54,531 bases of DNA from Bacteroidales bacterium (GCA_016936975.1 JAFGWU010000076.1:1-54531), one strand, 5' to 3'. Numbered from the stretch's first letter, positions 44,542 to 54,044 are shown. The notes: generated by a model from the sequence alone, not told the origin. Numbers and translations are program-made.

Positions 44542-44835
44542 ATGAAAGCTATTTTTATTGTATATAACCAGTCGCACACCGAGAAGGTCGAATATATGTT
44601 TGAGAAGCTGAACATACGCGGATTTACCAGGTGGACCGATCTCACAGGTCGCGGAACCATTGACGGGAACCCACATATGAACACCCACACCTGGCCGGAA
44701 CAGAATTCGGCAAAACTTGCCGTTGTTGAAGATGAAATGGTGGAACCGGTTCTTAATGCGGTTGAAAAGCTGGATAATGTAAATAAGTCTATTGGTATCA
44801 GGGCTTTTGTTTGGAACATTGAACGGATGCATTAA
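44542..44835 (+). CDS. PG0541 family transporter-associated PII-like protein
   Basis: This 97-residue cytoplasmic protein starts MKAIFIVYNQSHTEKVEYMFEKLNIRGFTRW and ends IGIRAFVWNIERMH. It matches the family first noted as Porphyromonas gingivalis PG0541, small PII-like proteins encoded right after RND transporters. PII proteins sense small molecules through a trimer with flexible T-loops; here the T-loop segment is GRGTIDGNPHMNTHTWPEQNS. It may gate or sense the state of the neighbouring pump. The ligand is not known. Confidence 0.85.
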   Translation: MKAIFIVYNQSHTEKVEYMFEKLNIRGFTRWTDLTGRGTIDGNPHMNTHTWPEQNSAKLAVVEDEMVEPVLNAVEKLDNVNKSIGIRAFVWNIERMH

Positions 44836-44994
44836 CAGGGAAGACATTTCCCCATCAGTTCTTCTGTTTCCTGGCAACCAGTGATTAATTCAGCCTTGTC
44901 TGCAACTCTCTCGTCCCTGATCCTGTTAGGAATATTCATGGAAAATCCTGATTAAATAGATCATTAAATGTTTTAATATTATTTTTAATGATGA

Positions 44995-45002
44995 TACCTT
45001 TG
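44995..45002 (+). promoter_or_regulatory. Candidate -7 element for the DUF1573 gene
   Basis: TACCTTTG matches TAnnTTTG 17 bases before the DUF1573 start. The -33 region (gtttt at about 44970) is imperfect. Confidence 0.5.
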
Positions 45003-45019
45003 CAGGGTATTGAATAACC

Positions 45020-45448
45020 ATGAAGAGATTTTCTCTGCTCTGTTGTTTTCTGCTTTTAATCCTTTTTTCCTGTGGTCACTCTCCGGAAGAACAAGCCAGG
45101 AGGAGTGGAAAAGAAATATATTTTGAGGAGGAATTTCATGATTTCGGAGAAATCGCTGAAAACGGCAATGGCACCCATGCTTTTATTTTTAAAAATCTTT
45201 CTGACAGGGCCATCGTTATTAACCGGGTCAGAAGCACCTGTGGGTGTACGGTTTCTCTCTGGCCGGCAGAGCCAGTAGAGCCGGGACAGCAGGAAGAAAT
45301 TGTGGTACAGTATAATACTGAACTTAAGGGAAATTTTCAAAAATCAATTTATGTTTATTCTACTGCCGCAAATTCCCCTGTCAGGCTGCAGATAAAAGGT
45401 AGAGTCATCCAGGAAAAAACCAATTCACATGCCGAGAATATCCAATAA
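45020..45448 (+). CDS. DUF1573 domain lipoprotein
   Basis: This 142-residue protein has a lipoprotein signal peptide (lipobox LFSC, in FLLLILFSCGHSPEE) and one DUF1573 immunoglobulin-like domain with the conserved HDFGEIAENGNGTHAFIFKN and RSTCGCT. DUF1573 proteins are common envelope proteins of unknown role in Bacteroidota. The last 20 bases overlap the following aminotransferase gene. Confidence 0.9.
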   Translation: MKRFSLLCCFLLLILFSCGHSPEEQARRSGKEIYFEEEFHDFGEIAENGNGTHAFIFKNLSDRAIVINRVRSTCGCTVSLWPAEPVEPGQQEEIVVQYNTELKGNFQKSIYVYSTAANSPVRLQIKGRVIQEKTNSHAENIQ

Positions 45449-46631
45449 AGGCGTATCGATGCCACCCTCTCCCATAAGAAAGCTGGTCCCTTTCGCGGAG
45501 GAAGCAAAAAGAAAAGGCCGTAAGGTTTACCATCTGAATATCGGACAACCCGATATTCCCACGCCTGAAGGTGCTATCCAGGCAATCAGGAACCTGTCTG
45601 ACAGAGTCATTGAATACAGTCACTCCGCAGGCCATGAAGGATATCGCAAAAAGCTCTCCGATTTTTACAGGAAAATTGGTCTTGATGTCGATTATTCCGA
45701 CATTCTGGTTACCACCGGCGGCTCGGAAGCAATTACCTTTTCACTGATGTCAACCACAGACCCGGGTGATGAGGTGATTGTCCCTGAACCATTTTATGCA
45801 AATTACAACGGATTTAGTATTGCATCCGGTGTCAGGATTGTTCCTGTGACTTCGGTCATTGAGAACGGATTTGCTCTGCCTCCTGCCGAGGAATTTGAAA
45901 AGCTTATCACGCCCCGTACAAAAGCTATTCTTATCTGTAATCCAAATAATCCCACGGGTTACCTCTATTCTCAAAAAGAACTTGAGAGATTGGGTGAGAT
46001 TGTAAAAAAACATGATCTGTACCTCTTTTCAGATGAGGTTTACAGAGAATTCTGCTATGACGGAGCAGTTCATTTTTCCGTATTGAAACTAAAAGGATTG
46101 GATGAACACGTCATCATGACTGACTCAGTCTCCAAACGGTACAGCATGTGTGGGGTACGAATCGGGACGCTCGTATCAAGGAACAAAAGTATCATCAGTA
46201 CGGCACTGAAATTTGCCCAGGCCCGTCTCAGTCCTCCTTCTCTTGGACAACTGGCCGGTGAAGCGGCTTTGAATACCCCCGATTCATATTTCACCGGCGT
46301 TTATGATGAGTATATCGAACGGAGAAACTTTATGGTAGAAGCGCTCAATCATATTCCGGGTGTAATTTGTCCCAAACCAAAAGGGGCTTTTTATACGGTG
46401 GTGCATCTTCCGGTAGATGATTCGGATAAATTTTCTCAATGGATTCTCAGTGACTTTGACTACCACAACCAGACCGTTATGATAGCTCCGGCATCAGGTT
46501 TCTACGCCACACCCGGATTGGGACGTCAGGAGGTGAGAATAGCTTATGTACTGAAAAAAGAGGACCTTAAGAATGCCATTGAAACACTTGCCGAAGCCCT
46601 CAGGATTTATCCCGGTAGAACTTTAAAATAG
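45429..46631 (+). CDS. Class I aminotransferase (aspartate aminotransferase-like)
   Basis: This 400-residue PLP enzyme has NIGQPDIPTPEGAI at the front, ICNPNNPTG (about 169-177), LFSDEVYREFCY with the cofactor aspartate near 202, the Schiff-base lysine K236 in DSVSKRYSM, and a C-terminal arginine region (QEVRIAYVL) that binds the substrate carboxylate. The family includes aspartate aminotransferases of the Ib/Ic groups. The start MPRISNKGVSMPPSPIRKLVPFA is typical for Bacteroidota members, so the first ATG is kept. It overlaps the DUF1573 gene. Confidence 0.93.
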   Translation: MPRISNKGVSMPPSPIRKLVPFAEEAKRKGRKVYHLNIGQPDIPTPEGAIQAIRNLSDRVIEYSHSAGHEGYRKKLSDFYRKIGLDVDYSDILVTTGGSEAITFSLMSTTDPGDEVIVPEPFYANYNGFSIASGVRIVPVTSVIENGFALPPAEEFEKLITPRTKAILICNPNNPTGYLYSQKELERLGEIVKKHDLYLFSDEVYREFCYDGAVHFSVLKLKGLDEHVIMTDSVSKRYSMCGVRIGTLVSRNKSIISTALKFAQARLSPPSLGQLAGEAALNTPDSYFTGVYDEYIERRNFMVEALNHIPGVICPKPKGAFYTVVHLPVDDSDKFSQWILSDFDYHNQTVMIAPASGFYATPGLGRQEVRIAYVLKKEDLKNAIETLAEALRIYPGRTLK

Positions 46632-46712
46632 TACTGTATTGTCCATCAATTTGACCTCCGGATTCTAATTACAGAAACAAGGTGCCGTCTCCGGAAATGT
46701 TATAGCGCCTGA

Positions 46713-46729
46713 CAGGAAGAGTGTTCCTG
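46713..46729. other. Small hairpin between convergent genes
   Basis: The stem caggaa/ttcctg (46713-46718, 46724-46729) with a 5-base loop lies in the 107-base gap between the aminotransferase gene and the convergent NamZ-like gene. There is no T tract on either strand, so it is at most a weak terminator. Confidence 0.3.
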
Positions 46730-46738
46730 CAGGTATTT

Positions 46739-47905
46739 TCAGGGATACAACAGATATTTCTTGCGGATTTCCTGGAATGCCTCAAGTTCAGTTTCCCAGC
46801 TCCTTCTAATGGATTCTTCATTCCAACCGGCTTCAATCTGTTCCCTCAGGCGTGTGGTTCCAGCCAGCTTATCGAAATATGGAATGAAAAATTTTTCTTT
46901 ATCCGGAAACTGATCGTATGCTTCCAGCAGCCATTCCAGAAAAATCCGGTTCCACCCGTTTTCAGGATTAAAATTTCTGAGATCCCTTCCATAACAGAGC
47001 TGCCCTTTTAGTTTGGGATTCGCTGACATACCCGGTATCTCCTCCGGTGTAAAACTGAAATCCCCTTTTAACAGCGGGTGCCCGTAAACCTCAAAAGGCA
47101 CAGGGGTACCTCTCCCCTCACTAATTACAGTCCCTTCAAAAAAACATGTGGAAGGATAAAGTTTTATACTGTGATCACCCGGCAGATTCGGAGAAGGTTT
47201 CACAGGGAGCATAACTGGCTTGCCATGATAATAATTAAGGCAGGGAATGATGGTGAGGTTACAGGTGACCCCTTCTGCCAGCCATCCCTCACCGTTGATC
47301 ATCGAGGCAAGTTCCCCGATGGTCATCCCGTAAACCCCCGGCACAGGATGCATTCCTACAAACGAACGCTGTTCAGGCTCCAGAACCGGTCCGTCGACAT
47401 AGCCGCCATTTGGATTGGGCCGGTCAAGTATAAGCAGGGGAATCCCCTGCTCAGCGCAGGATTCCATCACATAATGAAGTGTTGAGATATATGTAAAAAA
47501 CCGGACACCTACATCCTGAATATCAAATATCACACGGTCAACATCCCCAAGATCCTCGGGACGGGGCTTCCTGTGACTCCCGTACAACGACACCAGAGGG
47601 ATGCCGGTAACGTAATCCTTCTGGTCCGAAATCGATTCTCCGGCGTCAATGTCTCCCCTGAATCCGTGCTCCGGCACGAAAACATTCATGATACGCACCA
47701 AAGCTGTTCCCTCGGATGCCAGTACATCCACCAGATGTTGCCCGTTAACCAGCGAAGTATGATTGGCCACAAGGGCAATTTTTTCATCCTGTATTAAAGG
47801 CAACACTTTATCAAGCTGTCCGGCACCCGGCACCACCGGCTTATTATCCTGTGAGCAGGCAATCAGACACATGTTTATGAATATATATATCACAGCTATT
47901 CTCAT
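46739..47905 (-). CDS. DUF1343 / NamZ-type exo-beta-N-acetylmuramidase lipoprotein
   Basis: This 388-residue protein starts MRIAVIYIFINMCLIACSQ, a lipoprotein signal peptide with lipobox IAC. The DUF1343 domain shows LVANHTSLVNGQHLVDVL, FVPEHGFRGDIDAGE, VIFDIQDVGVRFFTYISTLHYVMES, LILDRPNPNGGYVDGP and SEGRGTPVPFEVYGHP. Family members remove terminal N-acetylmuramic acid from peptidoglycan fragments during wall recycling. The activity is inferred from the family. The start at 47905 is preferred over the longer frame to 47920, which adds only MQFFL before the signal peptide. Confidence 0.92.
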   Translation of the reverse strand: MRIAVIYIFINMCLIACSQDNKPVVPGAGQLDKVLPLIQDEKIALVANHTSLVNGQHLVDVLASEGTALVRIMNVFVPEHGFRGDIDAGESISDQKDYVTGIPLVSLYGSHRKPRPEDLGDVDRVIFDIQDVGVRFFTYISTLHYVMESCAEQGIPLLILDRPNPNGGYVDGPVLEPEQRSFVGMHPVPGVYGMTIGELASMINGEGWLAEGVTCNLTIIPCLNYYHGKPVMLPVKPSPNLPGDHSIKLYPSTCFFEGTVISEGRGTPVPFEVYGHPLLKGDFSFTPEEIPGMSANPKLKGQLCYGRDLRNFNPENGWNRIFLEWLLEAYDQFPDKEKFFIPYFDKLAGTTRLREQIEAGWNEESIRRSWETELEAFQEIRKKYLLYP

Positions 47906-48013
47906 CAGGAAGAATTGCAAATTTTATTAAGAACCATTATAAGGCGGTGTAATATTAATAAATAGTCTGTAAATCCTGAAAAGATAACTATTTTTAAACG
48001 CGGAAACCGACTG

Positions 48014-49258
48014 ATGAATACTGAATTATTTATAGCACGCCGTATCATAGGATCCGGAAACGGAAAAAAAAGCTTCTCCCGGTCAATTGTAGGTATTGCC
48101 ATTTTTGGAATTGCCCTCGGATTGGCCGTAATGATTGTGGCCGTTTCAATTGTCACCGGTTTCAAGAAAGAGATCTCTGAAAAAGTGATCGGATTCGGAA
48201 GTCATATTACCATACTGAACCTGGATTCCAATCTATCCTATGAAACTATTCCCATCCCCGGAGATCTGAGCCGTATAGATGAATTAAAAAATAACAGGGG
48301 GATCAGGGCCATTCAGCCCTATGCCATAAAGGCAGGAATCATTAAAACCCAGGAAGAGATACTGGGAGCAGTCCTGAAAGGGATCGATAGTGGTTATAAC
48401 TGGGAGTTCATTGAAAAACATCTTGAGGAGGGTCACATCCTTCGAATAAATGATTCAGTCAGGCTGAGCAGTGTTATGATTTCAAGGGAGGTTTCAAATC
48501 TGCTAAAGCTGAATATGGGAGACAGTTTTACCATGTACTTTATTCAGGACCCTCCCCGGGCCAGGACCTTCACGATTGAAGGCATATACAATACCAGTCT
48601 GGAAGAGTATGATAAGCTTTATATTTTTTGTGATATCAAGCAGATACAGCGATTAAACAGCTGGGGTCCGAACCAGATTACCGGTTATGAAATTCTTCTG
48701 AAGAATATTAATGACCTGGAAACGATCGCTGAAGAAGTCCGCGACAGAGTTTCGTACGATTTCCTCGAAGATGGTTCAAGGCTGAAAGTGGAAACCATCC
48801 TTCAAAGGAACACCCAGATTTTTGACTGGCTGAATCTTCAGGATATGAATGTCGCCATAATTATTATCCTGATGCTTATTGTTGCAGGATTTAATATGAT
48901 CTCGGGATTATTGATCATCATTCTTGAACGAACTAATATGATCGGAATCCTAAAAGCGCTTGGAACCAATAATCTTTCTATCAGGAAGATATTTATTTAT
49001 CAATCCGGATATCTTGCCTTAACAGGCCTGTTATGGGGTAACCTGATTGGTCTTTTTATCTGTTTAATTCAGAAAATTTTTCATGTCATTAAACTCGATC
49101 CCTCTTCTTATTATCTCGATGTCGTTCCCATTAATCTGAACCTGATTCACCTGTTCCTTCTCAATATTGGAACAGCCCTGATTATATTCCTGTTCCTGTT
49201 GTTACCCTCGATGATTATATCCCGTATATCACCTGAAAAAAGCATCAGGTTCAATTAA
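48014..49258 (+). CDS. LolC/LolE-like lipoprotein-releasing ABC permease
   Basis: This 414-residue protein has an N-terminal helix (about 30-52, VGIAIFGIALGLAVMIVAVSIV), a periplasmic domain (about 55-270) and three C-terminal helices (about 278-305, 320-350, 370-400) in the LolC/E FtsX arrangement. The N terminus MNTELFIARRIIGSGNGKKSFSR is typical. LolCDE moves lipoproteins from the inner membrane toward LolA. Only one permease gene is here and no LolD ATPase is adjacent, so it probably works with a partner encoded elsewhere. Confidence 0.9.
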   Translation: MNTELFIARRIIGSGNGKKSFSRSIVGIAIFGIALGLAVMIVAVSIVTGFKKEISEKVIGFGSHITILNLDSNLSYETIPIPGDLSRIDELKNNRGIRAIQPYAIKAGIIKTQEEILGAVLKGIDSGYNWEFIEKHLEEGHILRINDSVRLSSVMISREVSNLLKLNMGDSFTMYFIQDPPRARTFTIEGIYNTSLEEYDKLYIFCDIKQIQRLNSWGPNQITGYEILLKNINDLETIAEEVRDRVSYDFLEDGSRLKVETILQRNTQIFDWLNLQDMNVAIIIILMLIVAGFNMISGLLIIILERTNMIGILKALGTNNLSIRKIFIYQSGYLALTGLLWGNLIGLFICLIQKIFHVIKLDPSSYYLDVVPINLNLIHLFLLNIGTALIIFLFLLLPSMIISRISPEKSIRFN

Positions 49259-49265
49259 TCAGCGA

Positions 49266-49886
49266 TCATTTCTTCCTTCGTTTTAGTTTTTTCAACCTGC
49301 TCTTGACAGTTGTTTTTATTTCCTTGAAGAGATGGGCCCTCAGACTATCGAACTTTGTCTGAACCTCTTCTCCCAACTCTTCTCTTACCCGGTTAATTTC
49401 ATTATGGGATGAAATGCTGATCCCTTCAATCTCATTTCGGAGGTAATTCTTCGTTTTCCGGTTATGAAGGAACAAGAGCAGGAAAAGTGCCAGAAGCAGC
49501 AGCAGGATAATTGGTCCGGATATCCAAAAAAGGGTTGCCAGCCTGCTACGGAAGGAAGCATTTTCATTAACCTGTTTTTCAAATTGCTCTTTCACACTGA
49601 TTATCTCATCGCTGAGCACCTTATTTTCCTTCTCAAGAACATTGACATTCTTTCTCAGTTTAAAAATAACCCGATTAAAGGAATCCAACAGCTGTTCATG
49701 ATCTGAAAATTGTGTATTCCACTTTTTATCCAGGGTTCCCATATCCCGGGTTATTCTTTCAATCCTCAGGTCCTGAATGCTGTCATTGAATTTCAAAACT
49801 GAATCGGAAGGAGAGCGGCCAGATACCTCGACAGAAAAGGCGAACAGAATTAAACTTAACCATATGGCTTCAGGCAGAAACTTCAT
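49266..49886 (-). CDS. Coiled-coil membrane protein of unknown function
   Basis: This 206-residue protein has an N-terminal signal or anchor (MKFLPEAIWLSLILFAFSVEVSG), a coiled coil (about 60-115, VIFKLRKNVNVLEKENKVLSDEIISVKEQFEKQV), one membrane helix (about 122-144, ISGPIILLLLLALFLLLFL) and a basic cytoplasmic tail with more coiled coil ending KSRLKKLKRRKK. I do not recognise the family. The ATG at 49886 is preferred to a TTG ten codons upstream. It is convergent with the LolC/E-like gene (7-base gap) and divergent from the NUDIX gene. Confidence 0.6.
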   Translation of the reverse strand: MKFLPEAIWLSLILFAFSVEVSGRSPSDSVLKFNDSIQDLRIERITRDMGTLDKKWNTQFSDHEQLLDSFNRVIFKLRKNVNVLEKENKVLSDEIISVKEQFEKQVNENASFRSRLATLFWISGPIILLLLLALFLLLFLHNRKTKNYLRNEIEGISISSHNEINRVREELGEEVQTKFDSLRAHLFKEIKTTVKSRLKKLKRRKK

Positions 49887-49937
49887 ATAATTATTTAATT
49901 TCACCTTAAAATTCAAATATTTTTTATTGATAACCTA

Positions 49938-50555
49938 ATGAATCGGAACTTAAATAAAAACCGGTTGATTAAATCGTTTTCGGGTCCTCTGCCCGGTCAT
50001 GCAGCATGGGAAAAAATGGCCCCTGAATTCAGGGGGAACTTTCAACACTACGTGGATAGAAGAATCGCAGCAGTATTGGTAATAATTTTCCCCTACCCGA
50101 AGGTTCATCATCTGTTGTTCATCAAAAGGAATGAATACCCCGGTCCGCACAGTTCCCAGATCAGTTTTCCCGGCGGACTGCATGAAACATACGATATTGA
50201 TTTGTCCCATACAGCAATTCGTGAGGCACGGGAAGAGACAGGATTAAATGAAGAAATAGAGATACTCGGAACCCTTACACCGCTTTATATTCCCATAAGC
50301 AATTTTCTTGTTACTCCATATGTAGGATGGGTTTCAACACCTCCGGCATTCAAGCCGGATGCCTCCGAGGTAAAATACCTGATTACGGTTCCAATATCAG
50401 AACTGCTGAATGGTGAAAACATAAAAAGAGAAAAAATGAAGGGCCATGATGTTGAATTCATGGCCCCTTACTATGCTTTTGGAAAGGAAAAAATATGGGG
50501 AGCTACCGCAATGATCCTCAGCGAATTTATTGAAGTGGCCGGATGGAGGCAATAA
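49938..50555 (+). CDS. NUDIX hydrolase, coenzyme A diphosphatase-like (NudL)
   Basis: This 205-residue protein has the sequence HSSQISFPGGLHETYDIDLS... and TAIREAREETGL. The Nudix box has one extra residue before REAREETGL, the same spacing as in CoA diphosphatases such as E. coli NudL, and the FPGG with the preceding SSQISF matches the CoA-specific motif. It would cut CoA or related dinucleoside diphosphates. Its last 29 bases overlap the end of the convergent MltF-like gene. Confidence 0.9.
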   Translation: MNRNLNKNRLIKSFSGPLPGHAAWEKMAPEFRGNFQHYVDRRIAAVLVIIFPYPKVHHLLFIKRNEYPGPHSSQISFPGGLHETYDIDLSHTAIREAREETGLNEEIEILGTLTPLYIPISNFLVTPYVGWVSTPPAFKPDASEVKYLITVPISELLNGENIKREKMKGHDVEFMAPYYAFGKEKIWGATAMILSEFIEVAGWRQ

Positions 50556-52008
50556 CCTCACTGTTTACAATATTTTTATAATGGTCATAACGGTTAAGAA
50601 CCTGTTTCACATAGTTGTAAGTCTCCACTCCTCTTGCGTAACCATATTTGACAACCGGATCGTTATAATACTGTGGTTCGGACTTCTTCAGCAACCATTC
50701 ATTGACACTCTCATCCCATACATTCGGATTATCACCGAATTTTTCCGCCAGGTTCCTTGCATCCTGAATATGGCCATAACCTATATTATAGGAAGCCAGC
50801 ACAAATTTGATCCGTTCCTCTTTATCTGGAATGGTTTTGCTAAACAATTCATCCAGCCATTTGATAAAACTCAGGCCTGCTCTGATCTGGGATTCTGTGG
50901 ATGAGGCCGGGGTCACTCCATACCTCTGTGCTGTATTGGGCATAAGCTGCATCAATCCATAGGCTCCTGCCCATGATAATGCTTCGGGATTAAAACGCGA
51001 CTCCTGATAAACCATGGAAGAGATTAATCTCCAGTCCCAACCGATCGTTTCACTCTCTTTTCTGATAATTTCATCGTATTTTGAAATCTTTCCACTTCCA
51101 AGCGCATAATAATCACTGTTTATTATATTTACTGAATGCTGGTTACGAAAATATTTATTATAAATGATGGCATACTTTCTTGACCTGGTAAAATCCATCA
51201 ACCAGCTATCAATTTCATTTTTAAGCTCAGCAGAACCAAACCGCACAGCCCATGCCACATTCTGAGGAAAAGAGATGGCTGTTTGAACATCCAGCTCGGG
51301 AAAGTAGGTAGCGTTAACCAATCCAACATTTTCATCACATACAGTGTAATCGATTTCTCCCAGTGCAACCCTGTGAATCAGCTGTTCCGACTCAACTTCA
51401 ACTTCCCGGATATGTATTCCTCCACCTATTTCATTTGAAAGTGATCTCAGGCGGGAAGCATAAACTGAGCCCTTCTGCACATAAACAGTTTTACCTGCAA
51501 GTTCAAGCTGGTTCCTGATCAGCCAGTCCTCAACCTGCTTTTTATTCATAACCTCCCAGTTCCCGGGCTTACGTTGCACCAGAACCTGCCGTGTCTGGAG
51601 ATGCGGTGCGGTGAAATTGACCTGCTCACTGCGATCGGCTGTAACCGTTAGGTTCATAGCTATCAGGTCCACCTCACCCGAGGCCAGTTCTCTGAAGTTC
51701 TGATCAAGGTTATTGCTCACCCGTACATCCAGATCGAGGTCCAAGTAATTGGCCAGTTCCTGGAGCATCTGGTACTGATAACCCATGGGCTGACCCCTAT
51801 AAATGAAATAGCTGATTGAATTATACTCTGTAACCACTGTCAGTTTGCCCTTTGCCCTGATTTCATCAAGATCCGAATAAACCTCTTCATAATCCTGGGT
51901 GGTATAGGTTATATCCGTCGCCCTGTTTCTGTGGCACGAATCAGTCAATACGGGTAGTAAAATCAGTAAAACTCCAATTATATAGATATGTAACGATTGC
52001 GTTTTCAT
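50527..52008 (-). CDS. MltF-like lytic murein transglycosylase with solute-binding domain
   Basis: This 493-residue protein has a lipoprotein signal peptide (lipobox TDSC in LLPVLTDSC). A type 3 solute-binding domain covers about residues 50-275 (GKLTVVTEYNSISYFIYRGQPMGYQYQMLQELANYL, YVQKGSVYASRL). A C-terminal SLT domain has the catalytic glutamate in SMVYQESRFNPEA and AGAYGLMQLMPNTAQRYG. It cleaves peptidoglycan glycan strands from the outer membrane side; the first domain may sense muropeptides. The start at 52008 is chosen; the longer frame adds only MILT before the signal peptide. The putative porin gene ends 68 bases upstream. Confidence 0.93.
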   Translation of the reverse strand: MKTQSLHIYIIGVLLILLPVLTDSCHRNRATDITYTTQDYEEVYSDLDEIRAKGKLTVVTEYNSISYFIYRGQPMGYQYQMLQELANYLDLDLDVRVSNNLDQNFRELASGEVDLIAMNLTVTADRSEQVNFTAPHLQTRQVLVQRKPGNWEVMNKKQVEDWLIRNQLELAGKTVYVQKGSVYASRLRSLSNEIGGGIHIREVEVESEQLIHRVALGEIDYTVCDENVGLVNATYFPELDVQTAISFPQNVAWAVRFGSAELKNEIDSWLMDFTRSRKYAIIYNKYFRNQHSVNIINSDYYALGSGKISKYDEIIRKESETIGWDWRLISSMVYQESRFNPEALSWAGAYGLMQLMPNTAQRYGVTPASSTESQIRAGLSFIKWLDELFSKTIPDKEERIKFVLASYNIGYGHIQDARNLAEKFGDNPNVWDESVNEWLLKKSEPQYYNDPVVKYGYARGVETYNYVKQVLNRYDHYKNIVNSEVIASIRPLQ

Positions 52009-52076
52009 AGTCAAAATCATAAACGAATTAGCAGTTATAACAAATTGTGTGCCGAAATGTTTTAGAACATAAATTT

Positions 52077-54044
52077 TTAATCATAAAATGTCCATGCCAG
52101 ACCAAATCTTATATTTCGCGGCTTCATGGGATAACCGTAAGTCGAAAAAAAGTTGTTTCCGAGAAGGATCGGACCACTCAGCACATTATTCCATGTAAGG
52201 AAGAAGCGTGTCCGTTTGATTCTCCAGTCAAGGAACAGATCCAGGAAGGGATAACCGCCCGTTTTGCTGTTATCCTGCAGATAAAACACTCCTGTCGCAG
52301 GCATATAGCTATTTCCAGCATAGGGGGTGGTATAATACAGGTCGAATCCGGCGTGAAATATCAGTGCCCCCTTAAACAGGACCTGCTTCCAGAAATTTGA
52401 GGTGTGAATGGCTGCCAGCGGCAATCTCAGCACTTCGGAGGCAGGTGTATACTGTAAAAGAATCCGGTTGTCTGAATTGAAGCCCGATACGATAAAGTGT
52501 TTCTGAAATGATCCGGACAGAATGAGCAGGCTCTTATCGTACTGAACTGGGAGGGCATCCTGATCCCAGTAGACATATCTGTTTATATATCCCGCATTGA
52601 TTCTCAGGTCCATTCTTTTTTCCCTGCTGAGGATATATATTTCGCCCTTTGCTTTCAGTTCTGAGTCGAATTCATTATCCCACCTGAAAAATGCGGAGGA
52701 ATACTTCTTCATGAAGAAATGCGGGCGTTCCGAGGCGAAAAGGGCACTGAATCCAAGGGTTACAGATTGTGCCAGTTCTCTTGAGAACGTTCCGGTAACA
52801 TTAAAATTACGGCTGTAATAACCGGTCAGGTAATACCTGGCATCAAGGGTCCAGTCCCAGACTCCTCCTGTTGGTCCGGCCAGGTGAAATCCGGCATAAA
52901 CATTATGAAATATTTTTCTGTTAAGGTCTGCCACCACAGTATCCCGGAAAACGGAATCTATAATCACGGGCATTTCAGACAGGGTATCAACACGTGACAG
53001 ATAGCGGTTTCTGTCGGGATAAAGATGGCTGTATCTATGCAAATCATACCCTGCAAAAGCTCTTGCTGAAATACGATCCTTGTAGGGATCCCCGAGGATC
53101 AGTTGAAACAGATTGGATATCCTGTCAGCAGAAACCGAATCTTTCACTTCGTTGAGCGGATAATAAAGCGTGTCGAACAGAGACGGAAGAAATTGCGGAT
53201 TCACATTATCGGTAAATGTTTTCAGATCGCGTGTTAAATGCAGCTGGTAAGCCAGTGAAAGGGTTTTTCCGGATCTACTTGTAATGCCGGCTGAATCGGT
53301 GGTGGTTTTGGATTCGGATATGTTGTACTTATGGGTCATAAAAACCGACCAGTTTCTGTATTGGGATGCAGCGTCATCCAGGTTCATGGGATAGGACCAG
53401 AGGGTTTCCAGACTGTCTTTCAGGAATCCGGATAGTTTTTTCAGACCGCCGTGATCTTCAGCTCTGAAATCATTGTATTGAAATGTTCCGAATACTGAAT
53501 AGCGATTTCTGGCATGGCTTCCGAAAAGCGAGATCCTGTTTGAGCGGGTATCTTCGTTTGCGTACAACTGTTTTCCGGATAGGATATTAAACTTCAGTCC
53601 GACATTGGAGAAAGGCGTCACATTCTGGGTATGCAGCACCCTGATGGTTTCTTCTTTCCAGTCGACGACCGGTATCAGGGAATAGGCAATTTCGGTGAAT
53701 GGTTTTTTTGTATTAAAAAATACCTCCCTGTCCGGAGTTTGGAGGTATGGATTCCAACCATTTGCAAAGAAAAAGGTCGTTGACCCGCGTCGCTTCAAGA
53801 AATCTATATAATTGGCCGCATGACCGATAATCCCCAGCGACTCATATCCGAATCCTTCAGCATAAACAGGATTATAATCCTTATGAAAACGGAAAAGGAT
53901 TGTATCCAGGGCAGTTTCTTCGAAGCGCGTATAATGGTGCATTAATTTCCATGTGTTTATAGAGATGGAAGTATCTATGACCTGTCCGGCAACATTGAAG
54001 GTGAGTATGAAAAGGCTTGGCAGTATAAAAAAGCGGGGGTTCAT
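52077..54044 (-). CDS. Putative outer membrane porin (Porin_10 family)
   Basis: This 655-residue protein has a signal peptide (MNPRFFILPSLFILTFNVAGQ), then a short plug-like stretch and a beta-barrel of alternating strands over most of its length. It ends with an aromatic C-terminal strand (RNIRFGLAWTFYD) suited to outer membrane insertion. The early segment HYTRFEETALDTILFRFHKDYNPVYAEGFGYESLG is typical of the Bacteroidota putative porin family. Substrate unknown. The start at 54044 is preferred over 54059, which adds only MIQTI. Confidence 0.88.
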   Translation of the reverse strand: MNPRFFILPSLFILTFNVAGQVIDTSISINTWKLMHHYTRFEETALDTILFRFHKDYNPVYAEGFGYESLGIIGHAANYIDFLKRRGSTTFFFANGWNPYLQTPDREVFFNTKKPFTEIAYSLIPVVDWKEETIRVLHTQNVTPFSNVGLKFNILSGKQLYANEDTRSNRISLFGSHARNRYSVFGTFQYNDFRAEDHGGLKKLSGFLKDSLETLWSYPMNLDDAASQYRNWSVFMTHKYNISESKTTTDSAGITSRSGKTLSLAYQLHLTRDLKTFTDNVNPQFLPSLFDTLYYPLNEVKDSVSADRISNLFQLILGDPYKDRISARAFAGYDLHRYSHLYPDRNRYLSRVDTLSEMPVIIDSVFRDTVVADLNRKIFHNVYAGFHLAGPTGGVWDWTLDARYYLTGYYSRNFNVTGTFSRELAQSVTLGFSALFASERPHFFMKKYSSAFFRWDNEFDSELKAKGEIYILSREKRMDLRINAGYINRYVYWDQDALPVQYDKSLLILSGSFQKHFIVSGFNSDNRILLQYTPASEVLRLPLAAIHTSNFWKQVLFKGALIFHAGFDLYYTTPYAGNSYMPATGVFYLQDNSKTGGYPFLDLFLDWRIKRTRFFLTWNNVLSGPILLGNNFFSTYGYPMKPRNIRFGLAWTFYD

